From SAR202 cluster bacterium (GTDB lineage: Bacteria; Chloroflexota; Dehalococcoidia; Lucifugimonadales; VXLM01): 54,820 bases of DNA. The DNA lies in contig JAKUTR010000016.1 in the NCBI GenBank assembly GCA_022448725.1, positions 1 through 54,820 of the forward strand, given 5' to 3'. A program made the translations under genes and the position numbers. Below the pieces are notes generated by a model. The model was not told where the DNA came from, ran no database searches, and saw only the letters and a list, made by a program, of their open reading frames with translations. Below, piece by piece: positions 9,049 to 17,561 of the stretch (position 1 is its first letter; each line of letters opens with the position of its first letter).

Positions 9049-9834
9049 ATGGAACAAAACTATTCGCGTCACATAGATTTTGAAGGTGCTTACAACACTC
9101 GTGATACCGGGGGATATGAGACTACAGACGGCCACAGAGTTCGTTGGCGAACCCTGTTCCGGTCGGACAGCTTACATGCGCTAACTCCAGAATCCCAGCA
9201 ATTACTACTATCGCAAGGTATCCGCACTATCATTGACCTGCGGACTGACAAGTCTGTAGCTGAGCAGCCCAACGTCTTTGAGGACTCTTCCGAGGTTGAT
9301 TACCAGCATATAAACGTTATGGGCGATGAATCGATCGTGGATGTAATCGATACCACCGCGGGGTCTTCAAGCGCGACGAAGCCACCTGACATATACTCCG
9401 CCATCCTCGACAAACGTATCGGGATGGTGGGCCAGGTAATCAAAACTCTTGCAAAACCTAATGCCCTACCTGCCTTATACCACTGCAACTCCGGAAGAGA
9501 TCGTGCAGGCCTGACAACGATGCTTGCCCTTGGTATTGCAGGTGTTAAGAGTGAAACCATCTCGGAGGACTACACGCTAACGGCACACTATCTCTGGCGA
9601 CGAACTATAGGGGTTTCTGTCGGCAGATGGATCATGCTGGAACCCGATGAATATCATGCTAATCCAGAGTATCAGCAAGCCTTTGATGACCAAGCTCGCA
9701 TCTGCCCCATGGAGGCGATGCAGGGCACCTTGTACCACCTTGAAAAGGTCTACGGAGGGATTCGGGCCTATCTTTTGAAAGCGGGTGTCACAGAATCTGA
9801 GTTGGGATCTTTACGTGAATCGCTAATAGAGTAG
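9049..9834 (+). CDS. Tyrosine-protein phosphatase family protein (Y_phosphatase3 type)
   Basis: The 261-residue protein carries the cysteine-phosphatase P-loop HCNSGRDRAG with C146 as nucleophile and R152 as phosphate-binding arginine. The N-terminus has NTRDTGGYETTDG and RTLFRSDSLHALT, typical of the PF13350 group that includes bacterial dual-specificity and lipid phosphatases. No signal peptide is visible, so it is cytosolic. It follows the osmC-like gene closely on the same strand. Natural substrates of this group range from phosphotyrosine to phosphoinositides, so the precise role is open. Confidence 0.88.
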   Translation: MEQNYSRHIDFEGAYNTRDTGGYETTDGHRVRWRTLFRSDSLHALTPESQQLLLSQGIRTIIDLRTDKSVAEQPNVFEDSSEVDYQHINVMGDESIVDVIDTTAGSSSATKPPDIYSAILDKRIGMVGQVIKTLAKPNALPALYHCNSGRDRAGLTTMLALGIAGVKSETISEDYTLTAHYLWRRTIGVSVGRWIMLEPDEYHANPEYQQAFDDQARICPMEAMQGTLYHLEKVYGGIRAYLLKAGVTESELGSLRESLIE

Positions 9835-9881
9835 GTAGACTACAAACGAGGCGTACCCAACTCTTGGATCCATAAAGTCTG

Positions 9882-10721
9882 CTAAGTACGCAAGCTCTCA
9901 ACCTCATCCTCACTCATGTTGCTTGTACCAGGAACGTGGTGGATTGGAGTAGGAGCAACAATTGACATTCCGCCGTCTACCGTAAAAGTTTGGCCGGTGA
10001 TGTAGTTCGCCGCATCTGAGCATAGGTAACCCACCATATTCGCGATATCATCCGGCACACCCGGACGGCGAAGCGGGACACGCTCAGCGGTATCGGGAGC
10101 GTATGCGCTGCCGGCACGAAGGTGCTCATCCTCGGCGCTCAATACTCGCGAGTCGATTAGCCCCGGAGCGACAACATTACAGGTTATGTCGTGCCCTGCA
10201 AGGTCTACTGCCATACTCATCGCCATCCTTACCAATCCTGCTTTTGCGACACCGTAAACAAGATTATATTCCTGGGCCCAAAATGCGTGAACACTAGATA
10301 TACTTATAATTCTCCCACCACGACGTTGGGCGACCATTTTTTTAGCCGCTCGCTGACTCAGCAAAAAAGGCCCCTTGAGAGCATTATCGATCTCCAGATC
10401 CCAGTCCATCTCTGTAATATCTAAAAAGCTATTCTTGACCGATGCAACGGCATTGTTTACTACGATATCAATACCACCATGTTCAGCTTCAAATTCGTCC
10501 ATCATACGATTGATATCATCGCTGTTCCCAACATTAGCCTGATGCCAACTAACTTTGCTCCCCAAACGCTCCACCTCGCGAACAGTGTGCTCAGCAGCAG
10601 AGTCACGAACAATGTCATTAATCCCTACATCTGCTCCTTCTTTGGCTAACTGCATTGCGATCGTCCTACCGATCCCTCGCCTTGATCCCGTTATAAGCGC
10701 TTTTTTGCCTTCAAGATTCAT
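9882..10721 (-). CDS. Short-chain dehydrogenase/reductase (SDR)
   Basis: A 279-residue classical SDR that oxidises or reduces a hydroxyl/carbonyl substrate with NAD(P). The cofactor loop is TGSRRGIGRTIA, followed by NNAV and the catalytic serine region ISISSVHAF. The YxxxK motif is Y156 and K160 in YGVAK. The C-terminus has the usual ITGQTFTVDGGM. The frame is open from 10745, but GAGGGAAAAT directly before the ATG at 10721 supports this start, which overlaps the 3' end of the molybdenum hydroxylase gene by 11 bases. It is the last gene of a five-gene minus-strand unit. A 3-oxoacyl-ACP reductase or sugar-alcohol dehydrogenase would look the same. Confidence 0.94.
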   Translation of the reverse strand: MNLEGKKALITGSRRGIGRTIAMQLAKEGADVGINDIVRDSAAEHTVREVERLGSKVSWHQANVGNSDDINRMMDEFEAEHGGIDIVVNNAVASVKNSFLDITEMDWDLEIDNALKGPFLLSQRAAKKMVAQRRGGRIISISSVHAFWAQEYNLVYGVAKAGLVRMAMSMAVDLAGHDITCNVVAPGLIDSRVLSAEDEHLRAGSAYAPDTAERVPLRRPGVPDDIANMVGYLCSDAANYITGQTFTVDGGMSIVAPTPIHHVPGTSNMSEDEVESLRT

Positions 10722-12999
10722 ATTTTCCCTCAACTGACTGATCATGTATTGCCTTCAGTACCGTCTCTGGATTCATGGGCAACTCTCGGATTCTAACCCC
10801 TATTGCAGAGTGTATGGCATTTGCCATAGCTCCAAGCGGAGCCGATATATTCGCCTCTCCAACACCTCGCACCCCAAAGGGATGTCCTGGGTTAAACACC
10901 TCAACCATCACAGGCTCAATCATAGGAAGGTCAAGGGTAGTCGGCATACGGTAATCTAGAAGACTCGTGTTCTGCAGTCCGCCATCCTCACCGATGAAGT
11001 ATTCCTCATTTAGCGCCCAACCCACACCTTGGGCGGTACCTCCCTGCATCTGACCTTCAACGTACGATGGGTGGATAGCATTCCCCACATCTTGGAAGGC
11101 CGTGCAGGCCAAGATCTCCACCTTACCCGTCTCAGGATCAACTTCCACATCGATGATATTTGCAGAGTATGAACCACTCTGCCCCGCAGGGTTCAAGTTA
11201 GCACGACCAACGACCGGCCCCCCGGTATCCGAGAGCATGGATGCCAATTTACTAAAACCTATGCTCAATTCTGTGTCAGATTTGTGTCGGACAGTACCAT
11301 CTAGGTATTCAATCTCAACTACCGGCACATCCCAGATTAGGGCACACCGATCAACCAATTGCCTGATAATGTCGTGAGCTGCCTCATACGCAGCCCATCC
11401 AGACTTAAACGCCACTCCACTGCCACCGGTGTTTGAAGTGTAACCGATAGTGTCTGTATTACCGATACTCGGTGTTACGTCCTCTACAGCAATACCAAGC
11501 ACTTCTGCTAACTGCTGTGCTACAACGGTCCTACTACCGCCAATGTCGACGGAACCTTCCACTAAACTGACTCTGCCGTCATCGTGAACATTTGCTATGA
11601 CGGATGCAGGTCCACTATTGTTCCGACAAAATCCCATGCCTACACCACGACCACGATTGGCGCCTCTCAGTGGTTTACTGTAGTGCGGATGAGAACGGAC
11701 AGCATCCATCACCTGCTCAGCTCCGATGGCAGCGTTAGTAACCCCATCGGCCCGTCGATCACCTGGCTTAGCAACGTTCAGGGTACGGAGCACCATCCGA
11801 TCCATACCTAGTTCATTTGCAATTTCGTCCATCGTGCTCTCAACCGCAAATCCAACAATTGGTGCTCCCGGTGCCCTGTATGCACGCGTGGTAGGCTTAT
11901 TGGTGACCACTTCGTATCCGTTAATTCGGACGTTTTCAATGGTGTATGGAGCAAATATTGCAGCGGCTGCACCAGGTAACGGCGCTCCCGTGTATGCTCC
12001 GCCATCAAAGTAATAGACAGCATCAGCGGCAGTGAGTTTACCCTCCTTGGTCACACCGATCCTCACTTGCACTGTAGCACTCGATGTAGGACCGGTCGCC
12101 TCGAGCACTTCCTCGCGCGACATTGTCATCTTCACAGGATTACTCGTTTTTTTTGAGAGGAGGGCAGCAAGTGGTTCCAAGTAAGGTGTGAGTTTCCCGC
12201 CAAAACCTCCACCGATCTCCATTGGAACAACTTTGACCCGCGAACTGGAGATGTCAAGAATAGCAGCAACGTTGTCTCGAATCCCGAAATGCCCCTGGCT
12301 ACTACACCAGATCGTTAGTTGTCCATCGGGTGACCAAAAAGCCAGTGCGTTCTGCGGTTCAATGTAACCCTGGTGCACAGTCTTGGTTCGAAATGTTCGG
12401 TCAAAGATCTCGTCGGCCTGTGCAAACCCCGCTTCTAGATTGCCTCCAGAGTGGTACTCGTGAGCGGCAACATTATGGTGACTAAATGATTCATCATCTG
12501 CAGCGAGCCCATCACCTACCCACGCCTCATGAAGTACTGGTGCGTCCGCGCTAAGAGCATCGTCCAAATTAGAAGCAAACGGTAGTGGTTCGTATTTAAC
12601 ATCAATCAACGAAAGTGCTTCCTCAGCTTCATGAACACTGTCAGCCGCTATCGCTGCAACCGGGTGCCCCTTATACAACACTTTAGTACTCCCGATGATG
12701 GGATCACGAATCGCCATTTCCCCGCCCCCACGGCTATAGGCCGCCTGAGGTGGGAGATCATCAGAAGTAATGACTGCTCGTACAGAGGGGTGAGCCTCTG
12801 CCTTGCTAGCATCAACTGAGAGAATACGAGCGTGTGGATAGGGACTTCGTAAGACCTTGGCATACAACATACCGCTTAGTTTAATGTCGGCTCCATACAG
12901 CGCTGTACCAACTAGCTTATCGATACCATCATGCCGAACAGGTCTCGTACCCACAGATCGGTAATCCCGCTTAGCGTAATTTTTAGTTCCGTTTGTCAT
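10711..12999 (-). CDS. Molybdenum hydroxylase large subunit (xanthine/aldehyde oxidase family)
   Basis: The 762-residue protein is the molybdopterin-binding subunit of the xanthine dehydrogenase/aldehyde oxidase/CoxL family. It starts at 12999, where TCAGGAGA lies seven bases upstream, rather than at the first in-frame ATG. The aldehyde oxidase a/b hammerhead is near the N-terminus (GTALYGADIKLSGMLYAKVL). GGGFGGK, AYRAPGAP and the catalytic glutamate E715 in GVRGVGEANISAP follow in family order. AYRAPGAP, rather than a cysteine-containing AYRCSFR loop, argues against a Mo-Cu CO dehydrogenase. No [2Fe-2S] small subunit or FAD medium subunit is encoded beside it, so partners must come from elsewhere. 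It lies between an exonuclease gene and an SDR gene in the same transcription unit. Confidence 0.93.
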   Translation of the reverse strand: MTNGTKNYAKRDYRSVGTRPVRHDGIDKLVGTALYGADIKLSGMLYAKVLRSPYPHARILSVDASKAEAHPSVRAVITSDDLPPQAAYSRGGGEMAIRDPIIGSTKVLYKGHPVAAIAADSVHEAEEALSLIDVKYEPLPFASNLDDALSADAPVLHEAWVGDGLAADDESFSHHNVAAHEYHSGGNLEAGFAQADEIFDRTFRTKTVHQGYIEPQNALAFWSPDGQLTIWCSSQGHFGIRDNVAAILDISSSRVKVVPMEIGGGFGGKLTPYLEPLAALLSKKTSNPVKMTMSREEVLEATGPTSSATVQVRIGVTKEGKLTAADAVYYFDGGAYTGAPLPGAAAAIFAPYTIENVRINGYEVVTNKPTTRAYRAPGAPIVGFAVESTMDEIANELGMDRMVLRTLNVAKPGDRRADGVTNAAIGAEQVMDAVRSHPHYSKPLRGANRGRGVGMGFCRNNSGPASVIANVHDDGRVSLVEGSVDIGGSRTVVAQQLAEVLGIAVEDVTPSIGNTDTIGYTSNTGGSGVAFKSGWAAYEAAHDIIRQLVDRCALIWDVPVVEIEYLDGTVRHKSDTELSIGFSKLASMLSDTGGPVVGRANLNPAGQSGSYSANIIDVEVDPETGKVEILACTAFQDVGNAIHPSYVEGQMQGGTAQGVGWALNEEYFIGEDGGLQNTSLLDYRMPTTLDLPMIEPVMVEVFNPGHPFGVRGVGEANISAPLGAMANAIHSAIGVRIRELPMNPETVLKAIHDQSVEGKYES

Positions 13000-13015
13000 A
13001 TTTCTCCTGATCATT

Positions 13016-13897
13016 TTAGTCATCCCTCCATTGAGAGGGAGCGGTTGCTAACGTCTGAAAACCTAATTCACTACAAAGTATGTTGTATTCAGAACTACGT
13101 GCCCCTTTCCATTTCAAATCTTCAAGGGACTCTGTAAGAGGTACATCTAGTCGAAGAGTCGCAAGTTCCTTGTACAAATCAACGACACTTCGGTGCTCTT
13201 TAAGCTCATTTGCCATGCTCTTTGCACCTCTGACACTCACATCCCACAACATTGGGTTTTCGGGTATTGCCTCAATTCGCTTATACCGTTTCAGCACTAA
13301 TGAGGCAGACTTCGCGCCCCAACGAGGTACCCCAGGGATACCATCACTAGTATCTCCTACAAGAGCGAGGTAGTCAGGGATTGAGCCTGGCTCAACACCA
13401 AATTTCTCTACAACACCTTTGTAATCGATAACTATCTGCCGGCGACGGTCTAGGCTGACTACATCCTGACCACGAATAAGTTGCATCATGTCTTTATCGG
13501 GGGAACATATCACTACCTGATCAACCCCTGGAGCTTCGGCCCACCTTGCCACAGCTGTAGCAATTGCATCATCCGCCTCAAATTCAACCATCGGCCACAC
13601 AACAAAACCCAATGCTCGCGCTACCCGTTCCGCTAGCTCAAACTGGTTAGCCAGATCTGTGGGGACACCGCCGCCAGTCTTGTATCCTCCGAAAAGCTCA
13701 TTCCGAAAGGACTCTACAATATGGTCAAAAGCTACTCCAACATGTGTAACGTCCGGCTGTCTAAGCAAAGATAACAACGTCTGCAAAAGACCACGCGTAG
13801 CACCCACTGGTCTTCCATCAGGGGCATTCGAAGGTGGCGCTCCATAATATGCCCGGAAAAGCTCGTACGTACCATCGACCAAGTGCAACTTCATCAT
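13016..13897 (-). CDS. 5'-3' exonuclease, DNA polymerase I N-terminal type
   Basis: This 293-residue protein is a stand-alone flap/5'-3' exonuclease like the N-terminal domain of DNA polymerase I. Acidic metal-binding residues are visible in LVDGTYELFRAYY, VGVAFDH, the helical clamp EFEADDAIATAV, VVICSPDKDMMQ and YLALVGDTSDGIPGVPRWGAKSA, where the last contains the helix-hairpin-helix DNA contact. It could remove RNA primers or flaps, but a full-length polA is not in the window. It begins two bases after the stop of the sugar-isomerase-like gene (GAG TAG GT ATG ATG) and is followed after 16 bases by the molybdenum hydroxylase gene. A DNA-repair nuclease in an apparent catabolic operon is unusual. 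Confidence 0.93.
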   Translation of the reverse strand: MMKLHLVDGTYELFRAYYGAPPSNAPDGRPVGATRGLLQTLLSLLRQPDVTHVGVAFDHIVESFRNELFGGYKTGGGVPTDLANQFELAERVARALGFVVWPMVEFEADDAIATAVARWAEAPGVDQVVICSPDKDMMQLIRGQDVVSLDRRRQIVIDYKGVVEKFGVEPGSIPDYLALVGDTSDGIPGVPRWGAKSASLVLKRYKRIEAIPENPMLWDVSVRGAKSMANELKEHRSVVDLYKELATLRLDVPLTESLEDLKWKGARSSEYNILCSELGFQTLATAPSQWRDD

Positions 13898-13899
13898 AC

Positions 13900-14733
13900 C
13901 TACTCAAATTCTCCAATTGACCGGAGGTATCGAGCACTATTCACTATAGCCTGCTCAGCACCACTGATCCCTCCGAAGGCCTGGTGAACTGTGACATAAC
14001 CGGAGTACCCAATGTCATTTAAGACATCAATTATTAATGGAAAATCAACTCCACCACTCTGCCACATCGGTATCTGGTTAAAAGCAACCCCCCCACGAGC
14101 CCACGTGTCTATTGTGTCTATGCCTGCTACATCTAAAACCTGGTTTTGTAAGTACACGTTCTTGATGTAAGGCTGTAAAGATTCAATAGTCCTACGTCCA
14201 TAATCCTGACCACACAACTCAAGATTCGCCGGTTCGTAAATTATTCCAAAGTTGGACCGCCCCACCAATTTAATCACTTGGATTGCATCATCAACTCGCT
14301 CGAAAAGACTCTTAGTATGACACTGATGAGCAATGCTAATGTGTCGCTCTTTCGCGGCATCGGCCGCTACCTGAGCCCACCGTATATCATCCTCGCTCTT
14401 CATACAGATGCGAAGAAGATCACAGCCTAATGTCTCTGCAAGATCAAGATATGGATCGATATTGCGCAGAGCCTCTGGGCCCTTCTGGTCATGGTTTTCG
14501 GGGATTGGGAAATCACCTGTCACCATGGACACTGCCAGTCCGAGGGTGCTGAGTATTTCTTTCTTTTCCCGAACCTCCTCAAGTTGGGTTTGAATACCTA
14601 GTTGAGAGGCACGCATGCAGACGGCGCTATAACCTGACCGTTTAGCAATCTTTGCAAACTCTTGAAGTTCCATCGCAGAACTACGTTTGTTCAAGAATGT
14701 CTCTGCAATACGGAGAGAAGCTGATAACTTCAC
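13900..14733 (-). CDS. Sugar phosphate isomerase/epimerase-like TIM-barrel protein
   Basis: The 277-residue protein matches the xylose isomerase-like TIM-barrel family (PF01261), which includes inosose dehydratase, hydroxypyruvate isomerase and ketose 3-epimerases. Metal-site residues of the family are likely in YEPANLELCG (glutamate), SIAHQCHTKS (histidine) and YVTVHQAFGG. It has no signal peptide. Three bases separate its start from the stop of the upstream Gfo/Idh/MocA gene, a pairing common in inositol and sugar-acid catabolism. The particular sugar is not evident. Confidence 0.87.
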   Translation of the reverse strand: MKLSASLRIAETFLNKRSSAMELQEFAKIAKRSGYSAVCMRASQLGIQTQLEEVREKKEILSTLGLAVSMVTGDFPIPENHDQKGPEALRNIDPYLDLAETLGCDLLRICMKSEDDIRWAQVAADAAKERHISIAHQCHTKSLFERVDDAIQVIKLVGRSNFGIIYEPANLELCGQDYGRRTIESLQPYIKNVYLQNQVLDVAGIDTIDTWARGGVAFNQIPMWQSGGVDFPLIIDVLNDIGYSGYVTVHQAFGGISGAEQAIVNSARYLRSIGEFE

Positions 14734-14736
14734 AGA

Positions 14737-15744
14737 CTACTCCAATGTTCCCTTATGCCCTGTCCGGATAGCTTCGCAGAGCCGCATTGTGATCACTGCG
14801 TCATCAAGGTTGGACCACGGTATTGCATCATTTAGGATGCAATCGACAAAGTGCGTAGTCTCATTGAAGTTAGCTCCACCGACGGTATCAAGGTCAATGG
14901 GGTCTTTGATTTCCGTACCAACGACAGAGCCATCGGCATCACGTCCTGCCTCGTACATCTCAATATTACGACCACTTGTCATATCCAGGTAAGCAGAAAA
15001 ATCTTCTGCATGAATCTCGGCACGTTGTATACGAAACCCAACACCGTAGTGACTCATCAGTGTACCCATAACACCAGTGTCGAACCTGACCACGGCGCTA
15101 CGGCGGTATGACCCACTTCGGCTGCCACTAGTCACCTCTGAATATACCTCAATAGGTTTAGCGCCAGTTTCATGGGAACTACCTGCAAGCCATCGAATAA
15201 GATCAACATGATGGATGGCATCACCAACGATGGCATCTGGAACAATACCCCTTGCTTGCGCGGCAAGATAAGTCGGCTGTAGCGTCTTGTTGTAAGTCGC
15301 AGAGACGTGAACTGCACCACCTCGATCCCGAACCATTTTCCGAACAGCAAGTATTTCAGGAAAATAACGACGATTGAAAGAAACCATGGCTCTTGCGGTA
15401 CTCTTTTTTTCGGCGTCAGCCATCTGTTGGGTATCTTCTGGAGTTAAGCCTGGAGACTTCTCAACAGAGATGTTAATACCCCGCTGAAGAGATTCAATTA
15501 CTATCGGCTTCAGGTGACCTGGCATCGTGATCGCGTACACGATGTCAATCCTCCGTTCATCAAACATCTTACGGTAGTCTGTGTAGACCGCCTTCGGCCT
15601 ATGTTTGGCAGCAGATTCATGGAGACGACTAGTGTCAAGTTCCGCAATGCACTCGAGTTGGACACGAGGCTCATTCGCAATCATCTCAAAATGGCCACGT
15701 GCATGCCGACCTGCGCCTATTACCGCAACTCTTAACGGCTCCAC
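14737..15744 (-). CDS. Gfo/Idh/MocA-family oxidoreductase
   Basis: This 335-residue protein is a Gfo/Idh/MocA oxidoreductase, which oxidises or reduces cyclic polyols and sugars with NAD(P). The Rossmann motif is VIGAGRHARGHFEM near the N-terminus. The usual EKP lysine motif appears as VEKSPGLTPED, with serine where proline is normal. HHVDLIRWLAG marks the catalytic histidine region. The GTG start at 15744 is preceded by AAGGAAGGAG, a strong ribosome site. It is the first gene of the five-gene minus-strand unit that runs to 9882, so its upstream region (15745-15836) should hold the promoter. Confidence 0.92.
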   Translation of the reverse strand: MEPLRVAVIGAGRHARGHFEMIANEPRVQLECIAELDTSRLHESAAKHRPKAVYTDYRKMFDERRIDIVYAITMPGHLKPIVIESLQRGINISVEKSPGLTPEDTQQMADAEKKSTARAMVSFNRRYFPEILAVRKMVRDRGGAVHVSATYNKTLQPTYLAAQARGIVPDAIVGDAIHHVDLIRWLAGSSHETGAKPIEVYSEVTSGSRSGSYRRSAVVRFDTGVMGTLMSHYGVGFRIQRAEIHAEDFSAYLDMTSGRNIEMYEAGRDADGSVVGTEIKDPIDLDTVGGANFNETTHFVDCILNDAIPWSNLDDAVITMRLCEAIRTGHKGTLE

Positions 15745-15836
15745 TGTACTCCTTCCTTCGTAAGTGTGGACTCTAACTGGTCAGATAGGGCGCATTATGC
15801 CACACCCGCTTGAGCCTACGGACGATGGAGACTATT

Positions 15837-17243
15837 ATGGACCCAATCATGGATAGACTTGACTGGGTAGATATCGACAAGTGGATTATGGGTGAAGCGA
15901 TAATCGGGTCGCAACTCGATAGGCACCTGTATGAGATTTGTGAACGTATTGGCTCGCGCTGGGCAGGGACTTCAGGCGATCTCCACGCAGCCGAATACAT
16001 CAGAGAACAGTTTGAGAGCTTTGGCTTGGTAAATCCACACCTTGAAGGATTCGACCTAGATACATGGGATTACAGTCACAGTAGTTCACGAATTGTGGAA
16101 GATGGCCTTGAGTTGACAGTGCAACCAATGCTTAACTGCCCTTCAATTGATCTAACAGCTCCCCTAATTGACGTTGGCTTTGGAATGCCAGATCTGATTG
16201 AACAACTGCGAGGCCGGCTCCCTGGCTCAATCGCTTTGGTGAGTGAACCTTTTGAACCTTTCAGCACTCAAAAGCCGCTGCCAGACCGCCTGACGGAACT
16301 GGCTAATGCAGGTTGTGCAGCTGCAATCGCCGTGGATGGTCGTGACGGCGGTCGTATCGAATATCTCAAAGCGACCGACAAGCGTCGTCACGAACGTGCA
16401 GGACAAGTAATGCCACATCCTCTCCCCTGCGTTCAGACCCATAAAGAAGATGGGATTAGACTTCGTCGTGCTGCGTCAGAAGGTAAGAGCATCAACATCA
16501 AAATCGTAAGCCGATCGTTCGTCACACCTGCTTTCAACGCAGTTGCCGAAATCCCTGGTAGCACAATGCCTTCTGAACACGCAGTGCTTAGTGCACACAT
16601 CGATACCTACCCTGATTCCCCTGGCGCAAACGACGATGGTTCAGGCTTGGTTACCACACTTGAAGTTGCTCGGCTTTTTGCGCTGATGGCAAAGGAGCTT
16701 GGAGTTAACCCTGGTATCGGGGTCCGTTTCTGCGCTTACAGTGGGGAGGAACAGAACCACCAAGGATCGGCGTCTTATGTTCAGAAACACTATGGTCCAG
16801 AAACCCCACCTCGGTTTTGTTTGAACTTAGACGAACTATCCGCAGGCTCAATGAAGGGGATGGTTGTCCAAATGCCTCATACGCAGCAAGTCGTTCAAAA
16901 CGCGCTTGATGACTTGAATGAAGGACTACAGTGCTACACGATGCCCCTACTGGAACATATGAACGATGGATTCTCTTTTACTCGTTCCGCTATCCCAGTT
17001 ATTCTCCTATGGCGCTGGAGGTTTGTTGGCAGGAATTCAGCCTCGGACTTCCGGGCAGAGGCATGGGACACACCCGATAAGCTCCCTATGGGCGAACTCA
17101 AGGAGTACGTGGCATTCATCGCTCGCACACTCCTACGGCTCTCGCACGTCCCTCCGTCCAGCTGGCCAGCCAATCCTGAGACAGCCCCTGCAATCGAGGA
17201 TAGACTTGAAAGTGAATTAGGAACCGTTGCTAGAACAATGTAG
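15837..17243 (+). CDS. M28-family metallopeptidase-like protein
   Basis: This 468-residue protein resembles M28 zinc aminopeptidases with an inserted PA-like domain (around residues 105-205). The frame opens at 15810 with a TTG, but GGAG at 15827-15830 is placed correctly for the ATG at 15837. Metal-site motifs are H254 and D256 in SAHIDTYPD, GANDDGSG, the catalytic glutamate pair in AYSGEEQNHQGS, and LNLDELSAG. The C-terminal HTxxD motif that supplies the last zinc histidine appears here as AWDTPDKL, with W410 in the histidine position. No signal peptide is seen, so it is probably cytosolic. It precedes tatA by 51 bases on the same strand. It is likely a peptidase or carboxypeptidase-like hydrolase of unknown substrate. 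Confidence 0.87.
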   Translation: MDPIMDRLDWVDIDKWIMGEAIIGSQLDRHLYEICERIGSRWAGTSGDLHAAEYIREQFESFGLVNPHLEGFDLDTWDYSHSSSRIVEDGLELTVQPMLNCPSIDLTAPLIDVGFGMPDLIEQLRGRLPGSIALVSEPFEPFSTQKPLPDRLTELANAGCAAAIAVDGRDGGRIEYLKATDKRRHERAGQVMPHPLPCVQTHKEDGIRLRRAASEGKSINIKIVSRSFVTPAFNAVAEIPGSTMPSEHAVLSAHIDTYPDSPGANDDGSGLVTTLEVARLFALMAKELGVNPGIGVRFCAYSGEEQNHQGSASYVQKHYGPETPPRFCLNLDELSAGSMKGMVVQMPHTQQVVQNALDDLNEGLQCYTMPLLEHMNDGFSFTRSAIPVILLWRWRFVGRNSASDFRAEAWDTPDKLPMGELKEYVAFIARTLLRLSHVPPSSWPANPETAPAIEDRLESELGTVARTM

Positions 17244-17294
17244 CTGCCCATAAGTCGATGGTATTATGGACTTACTCTATGGAGGTGCCCCACC

Positions 17295-17561
17295 ATGAGC
17301 ATACTGGGCATGGGCCCATTCGAAATCCTAGTTGTACTGCTCCTAGCATTTATAGTGCTCGGACCCCAGCGAATGATCGACGCAACGCGTCAGCTAGGAA
17401 AAACGACCCGTGACCTAAGACACTTCTTAGATGAACTGCCATCAATCTCCCTTGATGAAGAACCTAGCAGTCCAACGAAACAACGAAGCGATACTGAGGC
17501 AACCTCAGCAAACATAGACTCATTCGAAGACAAACACGGGAACGGTAAATCCCCTCAATGA
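17295..17561 (+). CDS. tatA: Twin-arginine translocase subunit TatA/TatB
   Basis: An 88-residue protein with one N-terminal membrane helix (FEILVVLLLAFIVLGPQRM), the conserved GP hinge, then an amphipathic helix (IDATRQLGKTTRDLRHFL) and a polar tail. This is the TatA/TatB pattern. The protein forms the size-variable pore or the substrate-receptor part of the Tat pathway, which exports folded, cofactor-bearing proteins. GGAGGTG precedes the ATG. Its stop overlaps the tatC start as ATGA. Only one TatA/B-like gene is present, so it may do both jobs, as in minimal TatAC systems. Confidence 0.92.
   Translation: MSILGMGPFEILVVLLLAFIVLGPQRMIDATRQLGKTTRDLRHFLDELPSISLDEEPSSPTKQRSDTEATSANIDSFEDKHGNGKSPQ

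Noticed and set aside
10711-12999. Carbon monoxide dehydrogenase large subunit
   Set aside because: The active-site loop reads AYRAPGAP and lacks the cysteine motif that binds copper in CoxL.
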